Part shown: one piece after another, positions 8,249-16,802 of the stretch
Position numbering within the stretch: the stretch's first letter is position 1
How the letters are laid out: every line of letters begins with the position of its first letter
Origin: Chryseobacterium sp. CH25
GTDB taxonomy: Bacteria; Bacteroidota; Bacteroidia; Flavobacteriales; Weeksellaceae
DNA length: 64,000 nt
Direction of reading: 5' to 3'
NCBI RefSeq assembly: GCF_004119455.1
Contig: NZ_NRQT01000008.1
Location: 62,001 to 126,000, forward strand
The notes under the pieces: generated by a model
Told to the model about the DNA's origin: nothing
Databases searched by the model: none
Seen by the model: the letters and a program-made list of their open reading frames with translations, nothing else
Made by a program: the position numbers and the translations under genes

Positions 8249-8641
8249 TTAAACAGTCGCCACAATTTTAATTTCTACAAGCTGTCCCGGCAATGCAAGT
8301 CCACTTACTCCAACCATTGTACTGGCTACAGATTTAGGATGATTGTAAAATTCTGTCTTGAAATTTTTCCTTGCCTCAAACGCCGTTGCCATATCCATTG
8401 CATAAATAACTTCTTCCACCACATTTTCCATCGTCATATCATATCTTGACAATAATTCTTTGATATTGGCATAGGTTTGTTTCATCTGATCTTCCATTCC
8501 TTCTGCCAATTCCCCATTCTTGTTGTGGCCCAACTGACCGGAAATCCAAACTGTATTTCCTTTTTTTACCGCCTGTGCGTATCCGTAGATATCTTCCCAA
8601 GGCATTCCCAAGCCTTCTGCTGTTTTGTTTTCCTGTATCAT
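8249..8641 (-). CDS. RidA/YjgF/UK114 family protein
   Basis: 130 aa, the normal length for the family, without a signal peptide. ISGQLGHNKNGELAEG, ANIKELLSRYDMTMENVVEE and the C-terminal GLALPGQLVEIKIVATV match the chorismate-mutase-like RidA fold. The canonical arginine motif (N/C-x-R near residue 105) is not obvious; the corresponding region reads KSVASTMVGVSGL, so this is probably a RidA paralogue rather than an imine deaminase of the RidA archetype. It has its own Crp-type promoter (8665-8710) and lies next to the Crp/Fnr gene. Confidence 0.85.
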   Translation of the reverse strand: MIQENKTAEGLGMPWEDIYGYAQAVKKGNTVWISGQLGHNKNGELAEGMEDQMKQTYANIKELLSRYDMTMENVVEEVIYAMDMATAFEARKNFKTEFYNHPKSVASTMVGVSGLALPGQLVEIKIVATV

Positions 8642-8664
8642 TTTTTATTGTTTAAATTAATACA

Positions 8665-8710
8665 GCAAATGTAGAACTGATAAAAATCTTAGAAGTTTAA
8701 CTGGTTTAAT
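8665..8710 (-). promoter_or_regulatory. Crp-type operator plus -7 box, ridA-like gene promoter
   Basis: Minus strand: ATTAAACCAGTTAAAC (8710-8695), then 27 nt after TTAAACCAG the -7 box TACATTTGC (8673-8665), 23 bp before the start codon. One of four promoters with this exact layout. Confidence 0.7.
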
Positions 8711-8825
8711 AAATTACTTTTTCTTTTACTCTAAATAAAAAAGATGGTTTACACATTCTGTATAAACCACCCTTCATATTTTTTATTTTTCACAGCCTCT
8801 CCTGGAAAGGAAAATTTTCTATGTC

Positions 8826-9416
8826 TCATTTTTGTTTCTCTTTATTCGCTAAACGTTTCCTGATGGTGCTTACAAACTCCTTTGAAACACCAAGATATGA
8901 CGCAATATAATACTGTGCTACACGCTGCGGAATGCTAGGATAAACCCTGATGAATTCCAGATAACGGTCTGTAGCAGGTTGAGAAATGGTGTTAACCAGT
9001 CGGTTTTGAAGCGTCACCACATACCTCTGCATCATCAGCCGGAACGCTCTTTCAAACTTCGGAACCTTCTGCATCAGTTCCTCTTTAGTTTCCGGATTCA
9101 ACATATAAATTTCGGTGTCTTCCAGAGCTTCTATAAAAATCTTCGAGGGTGTTTTATTATTAAAAGAATCAATATCGGTAATCCACCAGTCTTCAACAGC
9201 AAACAGAAGGGTGACTTCAAAACCGTTTTCATCAAGATAATAGGTTCGCACACAGCCTTGTTTTATAAACCCTTCGAACTGACAAATCTCCCCTTCGCGC
9301 AGAAGATGGGTTTTCTTCGGGTACTTCTGAAGGGTCAGCATACCTTCATATATATTTTCCTCTTCCGGAGTTAGGGTAACAAATCGTGAGATGTTTTTGA
9401 TAATATTTTGAAACAT
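8826..9416 (-). CDS. Crp/Fnr family transcriptional regulator
   Basis: 196 aa. The N-terminal cyclic-nucleotide-binding-like beta-roll runs over roughly residues 15-120 (EGEICQFEGFIKQGCVRTYYLDENG, LLFAVEDWW); the C-terminal helix-turn-helix includes YYIASYLGVSKEFVSTIRKR. Cys motifs of FNR iron-sulfur proteins are absent. Bacteroidota members of this subgroup often activate small stress or detoxification regulons. It sits in the middle of four promoters carrying ATTAA-N6-TTAAT, the 5-6-5 geometry of Crp-family operators, so it is the obvious candidate for their regulator. Its own promoter lacks that operator. Confidence 0.85.
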   Translation of the reverse strand: MFQNIIKNISRFVTLTPEEENIYEGMLTLQKYPKKTHLLREGEICQFEGFIKQGCVRTYYLDENGFEVTLLFAVEDWWITDIDSFNNKTPSKIFIEALEDTEIYMLNPETKEELMQKVPKFERAFRLMMQRYVVTLQNRLVNTISQPATDRYLEFIRVYPSIPQRVAQYYIASYLGVSKEFVSTIRKRLANKEKQK

Positions 9417-9583
9417 ACATTTATTTTACAGTTGCAAATTAGCAAAAAGCCTGTAAAATTCATAGTTCAGAAGCTATTTGATAATACCAAAATACTAATA
9501 TTTAATAATGATCTGAAGAAAAGATTGGATCAGAAAGCAAATTAAATGGTCAAAACAAAAAAATTATTATCAATAAGTACGAA

Positions 9584-9629
9584 ATTAAACTAGATTAATT
9601 TCATTGAAAGAGAACTGTCCTACATTTGC
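9584..9629 (+). promoter_or_regulatory. Crp-type operator plus -7 box, alpha/beta hydrolase promoter
   Basis: ATTAAACTAGATTAAT (9584-9599) is a perfect inverted repeat ATTAA-N6-TTAAT; 27 nt after TTAAACTAG comes the -7 box TACATTTGC (9621-9629). It lies 65 bp before the hydrolase start, in the divergent gap with the Crp/Fnr gene, and gives the cleanest version of the shared operator. Confidence 0.75.
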
Positions 9630-9693
9630 TAAAGAATTAAGACAACGAAAAATTATAAAATAAAATATCAATTAACATTAAAAATTTAAAACT

Positions 9694-10515
9694 ATGAGCA
9701 CACTTACATTAAAAGACGGAACAGAGATTTTTTATAAAGATCAGGGAGCAGGACCTGTATTGATGTTTCACCACGGATGGCCATTATCATCTGACGATTG
9801 GGATGCACAGGTTATCTTTTTCTTACAGAGAGGGTACAGAGTAATTTCCCATGACAGAAGAGGCCACGGCCGCTCAAGCCAGAACATCTATAATCACACT
9901 ATAGAGCAATATGCTTCTGACGCTGCAGAACTTGTAGAATTCCTTGATTTGAAAGATGTTGTACACATCGGACACTCTACAGGAGGTGGTGAAGTGATCC
10001 GATATGTCCACAAATATGCTAACGGAAGAGCAAAAAAAGCAGTTTTAATCAGTGCTGTTCCACCGGTAATGGTAAAAAGTGAAAACAATCCTGACGGGGT
10101 TCCAATGGAAGTTTTTGATGGCATCAGAGAACAGACTTTGAATAACAGAAACCAGTTTTATTTTGATTTAACTTTCCCTTTCTATGGATACAACAGAGAA
10201 GGTGCCAATGTAAAAGACGGTGTGCAAAGAAACTGGTGGAGACAAGGAATGATGGGTGGTATTGTAGCTCATTATGAAGGAATCAAAGCATTTTCTGAAA
10301 CTGATTTCACTGAAGATCTGAAAGCTGTGGATATTCCGGTTTTGGTTCTTCACGGTGAAGATGACCAGATTGTACCTATCGAAAATTCTGCTATAAAATC
10401 TGCAAAACTATTGAAAAACGGAAAATTGATTACGTATCCTGGTTTCCCTCACGGAATGCCCACTACGGAACACGAAACAATTAATAAAGATCTTTTAGAA
10501 TTTATTGAAGCTTAA
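9694..10515 (+). CDS. Alpha/beta hydrolase, non-heme chloroperoxidase-like
   Basis: 273 aa, the usual length, cytoplasmic. HHGWPLSSDDWDAQ carries the oxyanion region, GHSTGGGE gives nucleophile Ser95, HGEDDQIVP the acid near Asp224, and FPHGMP the catalytic His253. The DRRGHGRSS strand-loop is typical of the cofactor-free haloperoxidase/perhydrolase group, most of which act as esterases in vivo. The long leader has an ideal Crp-type operator, so it is likely co-regulated with the ridA-like and isochorismatase-family genes. A strong bidirectional terminator follows. Confidence 0.85.
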   Translation: MSTLTLKDGTEIFYKDQGAGPVLMFHHGWPLSSDDWDAQVIFFLQRGYRVISHDRRGHGRSSQNIYNHTIEQYASDAAELVEFLDLKDVVHIGHSTGGGEVIRYVHKYANGRAKKAVLISAVPPVMVKSENNPDGVPMEVFDGIREQTLNNRNQFYFDLTFPFYGYNREGANVKDGVQRNWWRQGMMGGIVAHYEGIKAFSETDFTEDLKAVDIPVLVLHGEDDQIVPIENSAIKSAKLLKNGKLITYPGFPHGMPTTEHETINKDLLEFIEA

Positions 10516-10534
10516 TAAAAGAGCACTACACTAT

Positions 10535-10571
10535 AAAAAAGAGATGAATCGGTTTGATTCATCTCTTTTTT
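10535..10571. terminator. Bidirectional intrinsic terminator
   Basis: Perfect 16-bp arms AAAAAAGAGATGAATC and GATTCATCTCTTTTTT with a 5-nt loop lie between the convergent alpha/beta hydrolase genes. A-tract and T-tract allow function on both strands. Confidence 0.85.
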
Positions 10572-10592
10572 ATTACATCTAATATAGTAGCT

Positions 10593-11507
10593 TTATGCCT
10601 TCATATGTTTTAATATCCAGTTTAAACATTCTTTAGAATCCATGATACTCCAGGAATGAGGATGTCTTGTACCGTCCGGACGAATTCCCCGATCATTGGT
10701 GATGACAAGATCTGCGTTTTTGTGGCCTTTTAGTCGCAAAAGATTAATCATAGCCGTAATATCTGCCACATTAAGATCGTAAATATCTCTTCCTCTGTTT
10801 TCCATCTGCCATATAATTCCCGGTTCTGTATACATCAAAATAGGGATAGTCATAAGATATTTTGCATTGCCACCATCTTTTTCACGATAAGAAAACATGG
10901 ATTCTCTTAGATAATTGGCTCTGTTTTTATCCGGTGTGCCAATGGCAGCAACCATTTCAGCAGTTAAATATTTAGCTTCATTAGTTCCAATCTCAGAATA
11001 GTCTCTTTCTATCTCTCTCTGCAACCTGTAATACATATTCTCGTAATCCAGTGGAGCATCAAGAGCAAATACAGAATTGGGAGTAAAATAGGTATTTTTG
11101 TCCCTGACGGCTCTTTCAGCATAGGTAAAAGCCAGCATGCCTCCGCCGGAAAGTCCTCCAATTGATATTTTATCTTTAGAAACTTTATGCTTTTCTACTG
11201 TATCTTTTACCATTCTGTCTAAAAACTTCTGTTCTATATGAAATCCAAAATCCCCATCTTCCCAGGTTGGGAGTAATACGATAAGATTTTTTTCCAATGC
11301 CAGATTATCCAGATTAATCTGATTCATTACTTTTTCGCCATTTTCACCTCCACCGGGTAAAATAACAAGTATTCCTTCAGCTTTATCCTTTGGAACTAAT
11401 TTCAAATAATGGTTCTGGGTATCTTTAAAAGTTATTTTCTCAGAGGTCTGAGCAAAAAAGCTGGTACAAACCATTCCCAATAGAAGTGTAAAATATCGGA
11501 TCTTCAT
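10593..11507 (-). CDS. Secreted alpha/beta hydrolase
   Basis: 304 aa with a signal peptide (LLLGMVCTSFFAQ). ILVILPGGGENGEKV supplies the oxyanion loop, ISIGGLSGGGMLAFTYAE the nucleophile elbow (GLSGG serine), and the late HPHSWSIMDSKECL region a plausible catalytic histidine. The fold is clear but the substrate is not; esterase- or depolymerase-like proteins look similar. It starts 2 bp after the stop of a tiny lipoprotein gene, so the two form an operon. Confidence 0.7.
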   Translation of the reverse strand: MKIRYFTLLLGMVCTSFFAQTSEKITFKDTQNHYLKLVPKDKAEGILVILPGGGENGEKVMNQINLDNLALEKNLIVLLPTWEDGDFGFHIEQKFLDRMVKDTVEKHKVSKDKISIGGLSGGGMLAFTYAERAVRDKNTYFTPNSVFALDAPLDYENMYYRLQREIERDYSEIGTNEAKYLTAEMVAAIGTPDKNRANYLRESMFSYREKDGGNAKYLMTIPILMYTEPGIIWQMENRGRDIYDLNVADITAMINLLRLKGHKNADLVITNDRGIRPDGTRHPHSWSIMDSKECLNWILKHMKA

Positions 11508-11509
11508 GA

Positions 11510-11620
11510 TTATATGGCAACAGTATCCTGTGCAGTATCTGTTTTTTGTTCAGCTTTTTTGTTACAGGCAGCAAGTAAAGTGCCTATTGATAGAATAATC
11601 TGCGTTTTTTTCATGTTCAT
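11510..11620 (-). CDS. Tiny lipoprotein, 36 aa
   Basis: The frame encodes MNMKKTQIILSIGTLLAACN and 16 further residues (KKAEQKTDTAQDTVAI). LLAAC is a good lipobox, with predicted lipidation at Cys19 and a 17-residue charged tail. Small lipoproteins of this make-up are common in Chryseobacterium as cell-envelope peptides of unknown role. It ends 2 bp before the secreted alpha/beta hydrolase and should share its transcript. Too short for ordinary gene callers, but lipobox and operon position support it. Confidence 0.6.
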   Translation of the reverse strand: MNMKKTQIILSIGTLLAACNKKAEQKTDTAQDTVAI

Positions 11621-11854
11621 AATTTAGTTTTTTAGTCTATATTTTTTTTAAAATAAGGAGAAATAAAACGGGACGAACCTTCCTTCATCAACATTGTTTG
11701 GTATGTTTTTATACCGTATTATTTTTTGCGGCACTAACTTACAAATAAAATACGAATGGGAATTATCTAGATTTAAGGATTTGAGTGTTTTAAAGGATAG
11801 TGTACTGATGATCTATTTTTCTAACACAAAGTTTTTATTTTTGAAACTGCTGAT

Positions 11855-11912
11855 TTTAAGGGAGCAAAGAAAAAATCAACTTTGTTGATTCGTCGAAGCG
11901 TATGGATAACTA
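11855..11912 (-). repeat. Dispersed repeat family B, partial copy in reverse orientation
   Basis: The reverse complement reads CATACGCTT, then AATCAAC-aaa-GTTGATT, then TTCTTTGCTCCCTTAAAA, matching the middle of the repeat-B copies at 62155-62386 and 63151-63375. It lies next to repeat A copy 2, the same A/B pairing as at 63.06-63.38 kb. Confidence 0.55.
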
Positions 11913-11921
11913 TACATCTTC

Positions 11922-12016
11922 CTGCTCTAGCTCACCGAAGTCTTCTGACTTGGAGTACTTTAAAAGGAATGATGTTATTTTACCAGCTCAAAGTCGGGAG
12001 ACTTTGTGCAGCAGAA
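11922..12016 (+). repeat. Dispersed repeat family A, copy 2
   Basis: Homologous to 1362-1455, with the longest identical block around ACCAGCTCAAAGTC. An upstream in-frame extension of the AraC gene reads through it, which is why the longest frame over-predicts that gene's start. The rest of the 11.62-12.08 kb gap shows no gene. Confidence 0.65.
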
Positions 12017-12078
12017 ACATCCTTATCAACAAAATCTATTTTCTTTATCACTTATATCCTATTTTTGTAAAAAAACTA

Positions 12079-13203
12079 ATGGACAAATTAAGTTTTCTGG
12101 AAGTTATTGCTGCGATTGCTGTTTTTGTATCGCTATTGCTTTCCGTATTTTTGTTGACGGTAAAAACAGAAAGAAAACTGGAAAGCAGATTATTTGCAGC
12201 TTTCCTTATCATGAATGCCATTGACATCAGCGGAATTTTCATGCATCTTTTTGTGGATAGCTATAATCTGAAAGCTTTCAAAATATCTGCTTACTTATTG
12301 GTAATGCCTCTTTTCTATCTGTACGTGAATGCCGTTTGTTATTCTGATTTCACCTTAAAAAGAAAGCATTTACTGCATCTTATTCCTTTCATTGCTGCCA
12401 ATTTAATTTTAGTTCCAAAGCTTTATCTGGCTGAAGGTGCTGCTAAAGTAGATTTCTTTACAACGATGTGGCAATCCCCTGAAATGTTTGTTTATCAACT
12501 CATCGGGGAACTGCAGTTTTTCTTTTATATCGTTGCTGTATTCCTGATTCTTAAAAAATATAAGAAGATTTATCTTGAAAATTACACCAACCCCAACACC
12601 TTGTTATACAAATGGCTGTTTCAGTTGACCCTCATTTTCTTATTCATTCATGTATGTCTTATTTTTAAAAATATAATACGATATACCACACACAATGATC
12701 TGTTTATCTGGCTGCATATTCTGGCAGGAACTTCCTTCTTATTGGCTGCCTGTTGGTTTATATTAAAGGCATTAAATTATCCAGAACTTTTTCGCAGAGT
12801 GGATTCTACCCTACCATTGACAGAAGATTTTACGGATACGCTGGAAGCTGAAAATAAAACCGATGAAACAAAAAGCATTCAGATTGAACAGCTTAAAAAA
12901 TTCATGGTAGAAAAAGAACCTTTCTTAGAACCTTCATTAACGATTCAGGAGCTGGCAGATCAGGTGAACATTCCTGTTCGTGAGCTGTCTGTCTTAATTA
13001 ACCATCATATCAATCAGCACTTTTTTGATTTCGTGAATGAATACCGCGTTAAAAAAGCAATGACCATTCTGAAAGATCCTACGAAAAAAGAATATACGGT
13101 GTTAGAAATCTTATATGAAGTGGGTTTCAATTCAAAATCCTCTTTTCATACTTCTTTTAAAAAATATACGAACCAAACGCCAACAGCATTTAGAAATAGT
13201 TGA
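12079..13203 (+). CDS. AraC-family regulator with N-terminal membrane domain
   Basis: I choose the ATG at 12079 (MDKLSFLEVIAAIAVFVSLL, 374 aa). A start at 11902 would translate repeat A. About seven hydrophobic segments occupy residues 5-240, then a C-terminal AraC double helix-turn-helix: LTIQELADQVNIPVRELSVLI and VLEILYEVGFNSKSSFHTSFKKYTNQTPTAFR. The 7TM-like part presumably senses a membrane or extracellular cue. A strong terminator follows. It may control the neighbouring serine hydrolase. Confidence 0.85.
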   Translation: MDKLSFLEVIAAIAVFVSLLLSVFLLTVKTERKLESRLFAAFLIMNAIDISGIFMHLFVDSYNLKAFKISAYLLVMPLFYLYVNAVCYSDFTLKRKHLLHLIPFIAANLILVPKLYLAEGAAKVDFFTTMWQSPEMFVYQLIGELQFFFYIVAVFLILKKYKKIYLENYTNPNTLLYKWLFQLTLIFLFIHVCLIFKNIIRYTTHNDLFIWLHILAGTSFLLAACWFILKALNYPELFRRVDSTLPLTEDFTDTLEAENKTDETKSIQIEQLKKFMVEKEPFLEPSLTIQELADQVNIPVRELSVLINHHINQHFFDFVNEYRVKKAMTILKDPTKKEYTVLEILYEVGFNSKSSFHTSFKKYTNQTPTAFRNS

Positions 13204-13247
13204 TAGTTAACCAATTGTAAATAGTCGAACTTTGGATTGCAGATAAT

Positions 13248-13286
13248 CGGACTCATTTTAATCAATAAAATGAGTCCGACTTTTTT
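13248..13286 (+). terminator. Intrinsic terminator after the AraC gene
   Basis: Arms CGGACTCATTTTA and TAAAATGAGTCCG with a 5-nt loop are followed by ACTTTTTT. Confidence 0.85.
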
Positions 13287-13343
13287 ATATGGACTCTTTT
13301 TAATGTTCTCTACAGCATATTTGCATCAGATTATCAATATCAA

Positions 13344-14405
13344 ATGAAAATTCTAACCATGAAATATGTATCCTTTCTTTTACTTTTTGCTTTACTTGGC
13401 TGTAAAAATGTTCATCCAATTCATCAACAAAATATTGAAAACGCCATTACAAAAAATGCGCTTCAGTTATTAGAGGACAAAAGATTTCATTCTGTTTCCA
13501 TTGCTGTGCTTAAAGACGGAAAATCCACCATAAAACATTTTGGAGAATTAACGATTGGAAAAGGAAACAAGCCCAACGATTCTACTCTTTATGAATTAGC
13601 TTCTGTAACAAAAACCTTTACAGGCTATATAGCCGCCAAAGCCGTACTTGATCAAAAAATACATTTGGAGGATGATATCAGAATCTATCTTAACGAGCCT
13701 TACCCCAATTTAGAATATAAAGGTGAACCTATAAGGATTAAACACCTCATCACCCACACCAGTGGATTTCCTAATTTCCCTATAAAAAGTGAAAATAAAG
13801 AAGCTTTTTTTGAAGGATTAAAACTCATCAACATTGAAACGAAACCCGGGGAAATGTATTTCTATTCTAACACAGCTCCAGAGCTTACCGCGTATATCCT
13901 TGAAAAAGTATATCAAAAACCTTATGAGGAATTGGTCACTGAGTTTGTTTTGAAACCCAATACAATGACCCAAACGAAGTTTACCCTCAATGAAAATGAC
14001 AGAACAAGATTGGTAAAAGGCTATAACGATAAAAACGAGCTAATGCCTAACTTCCAGAGAACTTTATGGGGTGGAATTTCAGGACTGCACTCTACAACTA
14101 CGGATTTAGTAAAATATATGAAATTACAGCTTGACCAATCAAATGTTATTGTCAATGAATCTCATCAAAAATTATATAAAGAAGGTTCTGATTTTTGGGA
14201 AGGCTATCATTGGTATATTATAGAAAGCGATCATAAATTAATATACAGACATCATGGAGGCATTTATGGAATGCAGAATTGGTTTGTGATTTACCCTAAA
14301 CAGGATATGGGAATATCTATATTAACCAATACCAGCTTTAACGAAACTGGAGAAATTTTAGAAAAAGTAGTTGATAACCTGTACGATGACATCCATATAA
14401 AATAA
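13344..14405 (+). CDS. Serine hydrolase lipoprotein (class C beta-lactamase-like)
   Basis: 353 aa. The N-terminus MKYVSFLLLFALLGC (a second ATG lies five codons in) has a lipobox with Cys20. ELASVTKTFTGY carries the SxxK motif (Ser87, Lys90), FYSNTAPEL the Tyr-x-Asn motif and YRHHGGIYG the late HxGG-like motif of the beta-lactamase/DD-peptidase superfamily. The usual role is a periplasmic esterase or peptidase; true beta-lactam resistance is not implied. It is flanked by two AraC genes. Confidence 0.8.
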   Translation: MKILTMKYVSFLLLFALLGCKNVHPIHQQNIENAITKNALQLLEDKRFHSVSIAVLKDGKSTIKHFGELTIGKGNKPNDSTLYELASVTKTFTGYIAAKAVLDQKIHLEDDIRIYLNEPYPNLEYKGEPIRIKHLITHTSGFPNFPIKSENKEAFFEGLKLINIETKPGEMYFYSNTAPELTAYILEKVYQKPYEELVTEFVLKPNTMTQTKFTLNENDRTRLVKGYNDKNELMPNFQRTLWGGISGLHSTTTDLVKYMKLQLDQSNVIVNESHQKLYKEGSDFWEGYHWYIIESDHKLIYRHHGGIYGMQNWFVIYPKQDMGISILTNTSFNETGEILEKVVDNLYDDIHIK

Positions 14406-14552
14406 ACAGTACATAACATAAGGAGATTTAATGCTAACAAAGAGTTTCCCCCTCATTCCGGCACTATCAATTCGTTTTATCAATTCGTATGAAAGAACTA
14501 TATTTAAACCATGATATCCCCGAACAAATTTTTTAAACACCTTTTATAAAAA

Positions 14553-15689
14553 TTGATTTATATAACACTTTTAAATATTGCCGTTTTTCAGGGAATCATA
14601 TTAGGCTTAGTGATCTTAAAGTCTTCCTTATTCAACAGTAATTCAAATAAATATTTAGCCTACTTACTATTTACCCTTTCAATTATTTTACTGAATTATG
14701 TTTTTGAGATTCAACAGGTATTTACCACCTATCCTCTCCTACATTTTACAGACAATATCAATTGGGTATTTCTAATGCCTGCTTTCCTCTATCTGTTTGT
14801 CGTAAACCGGATTGATCATACCAAAAAATACAACCAAAAAAAATATTTGTGCTTTATTCCATTTGCCTATTCCGCTGTCATTAATATTATCAACGATCTC
14901 GATCATGTTGCAGGAGTTTATACTTTTTCTGAGTCAGGTCTCGCTATCATCAAAATATTGGGTCTGATTCAACTTGTCTTAGCCATTACATTCATCCCAT
15001 CCCTTCCCATTTACTCTTATTTTATGGTAAGACATTTAAAGGATTCACAGGAAAAAAAATGGATACTTACCTTTTTGACAATTGTTTCTTCAGTGCTGAT
15101 TATTTGGCTTATTACCGCTCTGGCCGGCTTCCTTCTAGATTATGACATCTCTTCTACAATGAGTGTCATAGCTTTATTCGCTACATTCATCATTCATTGG
15201 ACAGCTTATATAGGTATTTACAAATATAAATTGGCCAAAGACAGAGATGCTATCCACAATTTTCTCAATAATGATTCAACTATTTCGTACCCCAATCTGC
15301 AAATTGTAGAAACTAGTATTCCTCAGGAATATAAAGAATCTATCACAGCAGATAATCTTTACTTTCAGAAACTGGAACTTCTTTGCAAGGATGAGCAAAT
15401 TTATACAGACAGTACATTAAACAGAGAAAAAGTAGCTGAAAAACTAGGCATAAGTGCGGGATATGTTTCACAAATTGTAAATACGATAACAGGAGACAAC
15501 TTTGCTCATTATATCAATCAATATAGAGTGGAAGCCGTCAAAGAAATGATTTCAAATTCAGAATATGACAATTATACTTTGTTGACGATGGGATTAGAAT
15601 CCGGGTTTACTTCAAAAACGACTTTTTATAAAGCCTTTAAAAAAGTGACGGGTCAGACACCCAATGAATACAAAAACGCCCTCAAATAA
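14553..15689 (+). CDS. AraC-family regulator with N-terminal membrane domain
   Basis: 378 aa from a TTG start (MIYITLLNIAVFQGIILGLV). The hydrophobic N-terminus begins right at this codon and no ATG lies nearby, which favours TTG. Seven or so membrane segments to residue 225, a linker, and an AraC C-terminus (VAEKLGISAGYVSQIVNT, LLTMGLESGFTSKTTFYKAFKKVTGQTPNEYK). Same architecture as the regulator at 12079 but clearly diverged. Confidence 0.85.
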   Translation: MIYITLLNIAVFQGIILGLVILKSSLFNSNSNKYLAYLLFTLSIILLNYVFEIQQVFTTYPLLHFTDNINWVFLMPAFLYLFVVNRIDHTKKYNQKKYLCFIPFAYSAVINIINDLDHVAGVYTFSESGLAIIKILGLIQLVLAITFIPSLPIYSYFMVRHLKDSQEKKWILTFLTIVSSVLIIWLITALAGFLLDYDISSTMSVIALFATFIIHWTAYIGIYKYKLAKDRDAIHNFLNNDSTISYPNLQIVETSIPQEYKESITADNLYFQKLELLCKDEQIYTDSTLNREKVAEKLGISAGYVSQIVNTITGDNFAHYINQYRVEAVKEMISNSEYDNYTLLTMGLESGFTSKTTFYKAFKKVTGQTPNEYKNALK

Positions 15690-15777
15690 GTACCATTTTC
15701 TCCATTTTTAAGCTTTTGAAACCCGTTCTAATTTGAATTCATTGAGTTTTGCACTTCAATAATTCAAATTAATTTTT

Positions 15778-16322
15778 ATGAAAAAGAACTTTTCACTACT
15801 CATCATTTTGTTTACTTTTTATGCTCTACATGCTCAAAAAAATGAAACCAATGGAGATTCATATCAGAAAAAAAATGAAATTAAAGTAAATCTAATCGCA
15901 CCATTATACGGTGCTGTGGAAGTAGGTTTTGAACGACACCTCAACAAACATTCATCACTGGGGATCTCTACATTTATTGTTTATGATCAGACAAAAAACG
16001 AGGATATGAACTACTACATCTCTCCCTATTACAGATATTATTTCGGCAAAAAAAATGCTTCCGGTTTTTTTCTCGAAGGCTTTGGAATGCTCACTTCCAT
16101 TGATGGAAAAAAATGTATGCATCAGACAATGTGACATTCACTGAGGGTAAAAACGTTTATGATCTTGCACTGGGCGTTGGCCTTGGCTGGAAGTTAGCCA
16201 CAAAGAAAGGATTTGTTCTTGAAGCCAACACAAGTTATGGAAAGCTTCTCTTCAATGCAAACAAAACGGATCACGACCAGGTTCTAAAGCTTGGATTGAA
16301 TATTGGCTATCGTTTCAAATAA
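15778..16322 (+). pseudogene. Small outer-membrane protein (DUF3575-like), frameshifted at an A7 run
   Basis: The first frame gives a signal peptide (FYALHAQ) and barrel strands KVNLIAPLYGAVEVGFERHL and ISPYYRYYFGKKNASGFFLEGFG, then stops. The second frame continues NVYDLALGVGLGWKLATKKG to a C-terminal NIGYRFK. The frames join at 16107-16113, where adding one A to the A7 run restores one protein of about 181 aa, a normal DUF3575/porin-like size. Either a sequencing error or a fresh mutation. The function would be a small beta-barrel in the outer membrane. Confidence 0.75.
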
Positions 16323-16509
16323 TCATCCAGGAAATAAATGATGTTAGGATCAGAGGAAGAGATTAGATTAATGACTGATCTTTACAGCAGACTTTGTTGT
16401 ATAGCGATTCATTATCAAATAAAATCTTCTGATCCCATCGTTTTTACGTTTTTTTAAAATACTATTTTGGTTGTGAATATTTCTTCATAATCTTCTGAAA
16501 ATAAGCACG

Positions 16510-16802
16510 AAAATCTCTCCCATTACCCACTTTCTTTTTCCTACCAGTGCTAACTATTTTATTTACAAACCTTCTTTCTGCCCAGGGAATCAAAAATCGA
16601 TTGAGCTACATCCCGAAAATGAAAATGGAAAACAATTGCTGATGGAAATTTAAAAAATATTCTTCTTAATGTAATAAACACTTTTTCTGAATTGTCTTAT
16701 GAATTAGAAACTAAATCTATTGAGTTAAATCCTGAAAACACAAATGCCAAGGAAATGCTTTCAAAAATCAATCAAATTCTAACTCCTCCCAAATTAATCG
16801 CA
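16510..16802 (+). pseudogene. Decayed tandem copies of the serine-hydrolase/TPR gene
   Basis: 16520-16600 resembles the signal-peptide region of the next gene (TTTATTTACAA, CTTTCTGCCCA-GG), and 16600-16640 then jumps to the C-terminal TPR end (cf. SIELNPENTNAKEML). 16690-16800 encodes another TPR tail (SYELETKSIELNPENTNAKE) that resembles the real C-terminus at 18170-18250. This looks like two earlier copies reduced to their ends by recombination. The longest frame fuses the second tail to the next gene's signal peptide, which is misleading. Confidence 0.55.

Noticed and set aside
11902-12078. N-terminal extension of the AraC regulator
   Set aside because: The extension translates dispersed repeat A and gives a Ser/Cys-rich, non-membrane sequence; the ATG at 12079 begins directly at the first membrane segment.
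13344-14405. Antibiotic-resistance beta-lactamase
   Set aside because: SxxK and related motifs show the fold only; sequence context and lipoprotein signal fit the large family of serine hydrolases of other function.
16692-16802. N-terminal extension of the serine hydrolase
   Set aside because: It encodes a TPR tail from a decayed upstream copy; a perfect signal peptide begins at 16803.
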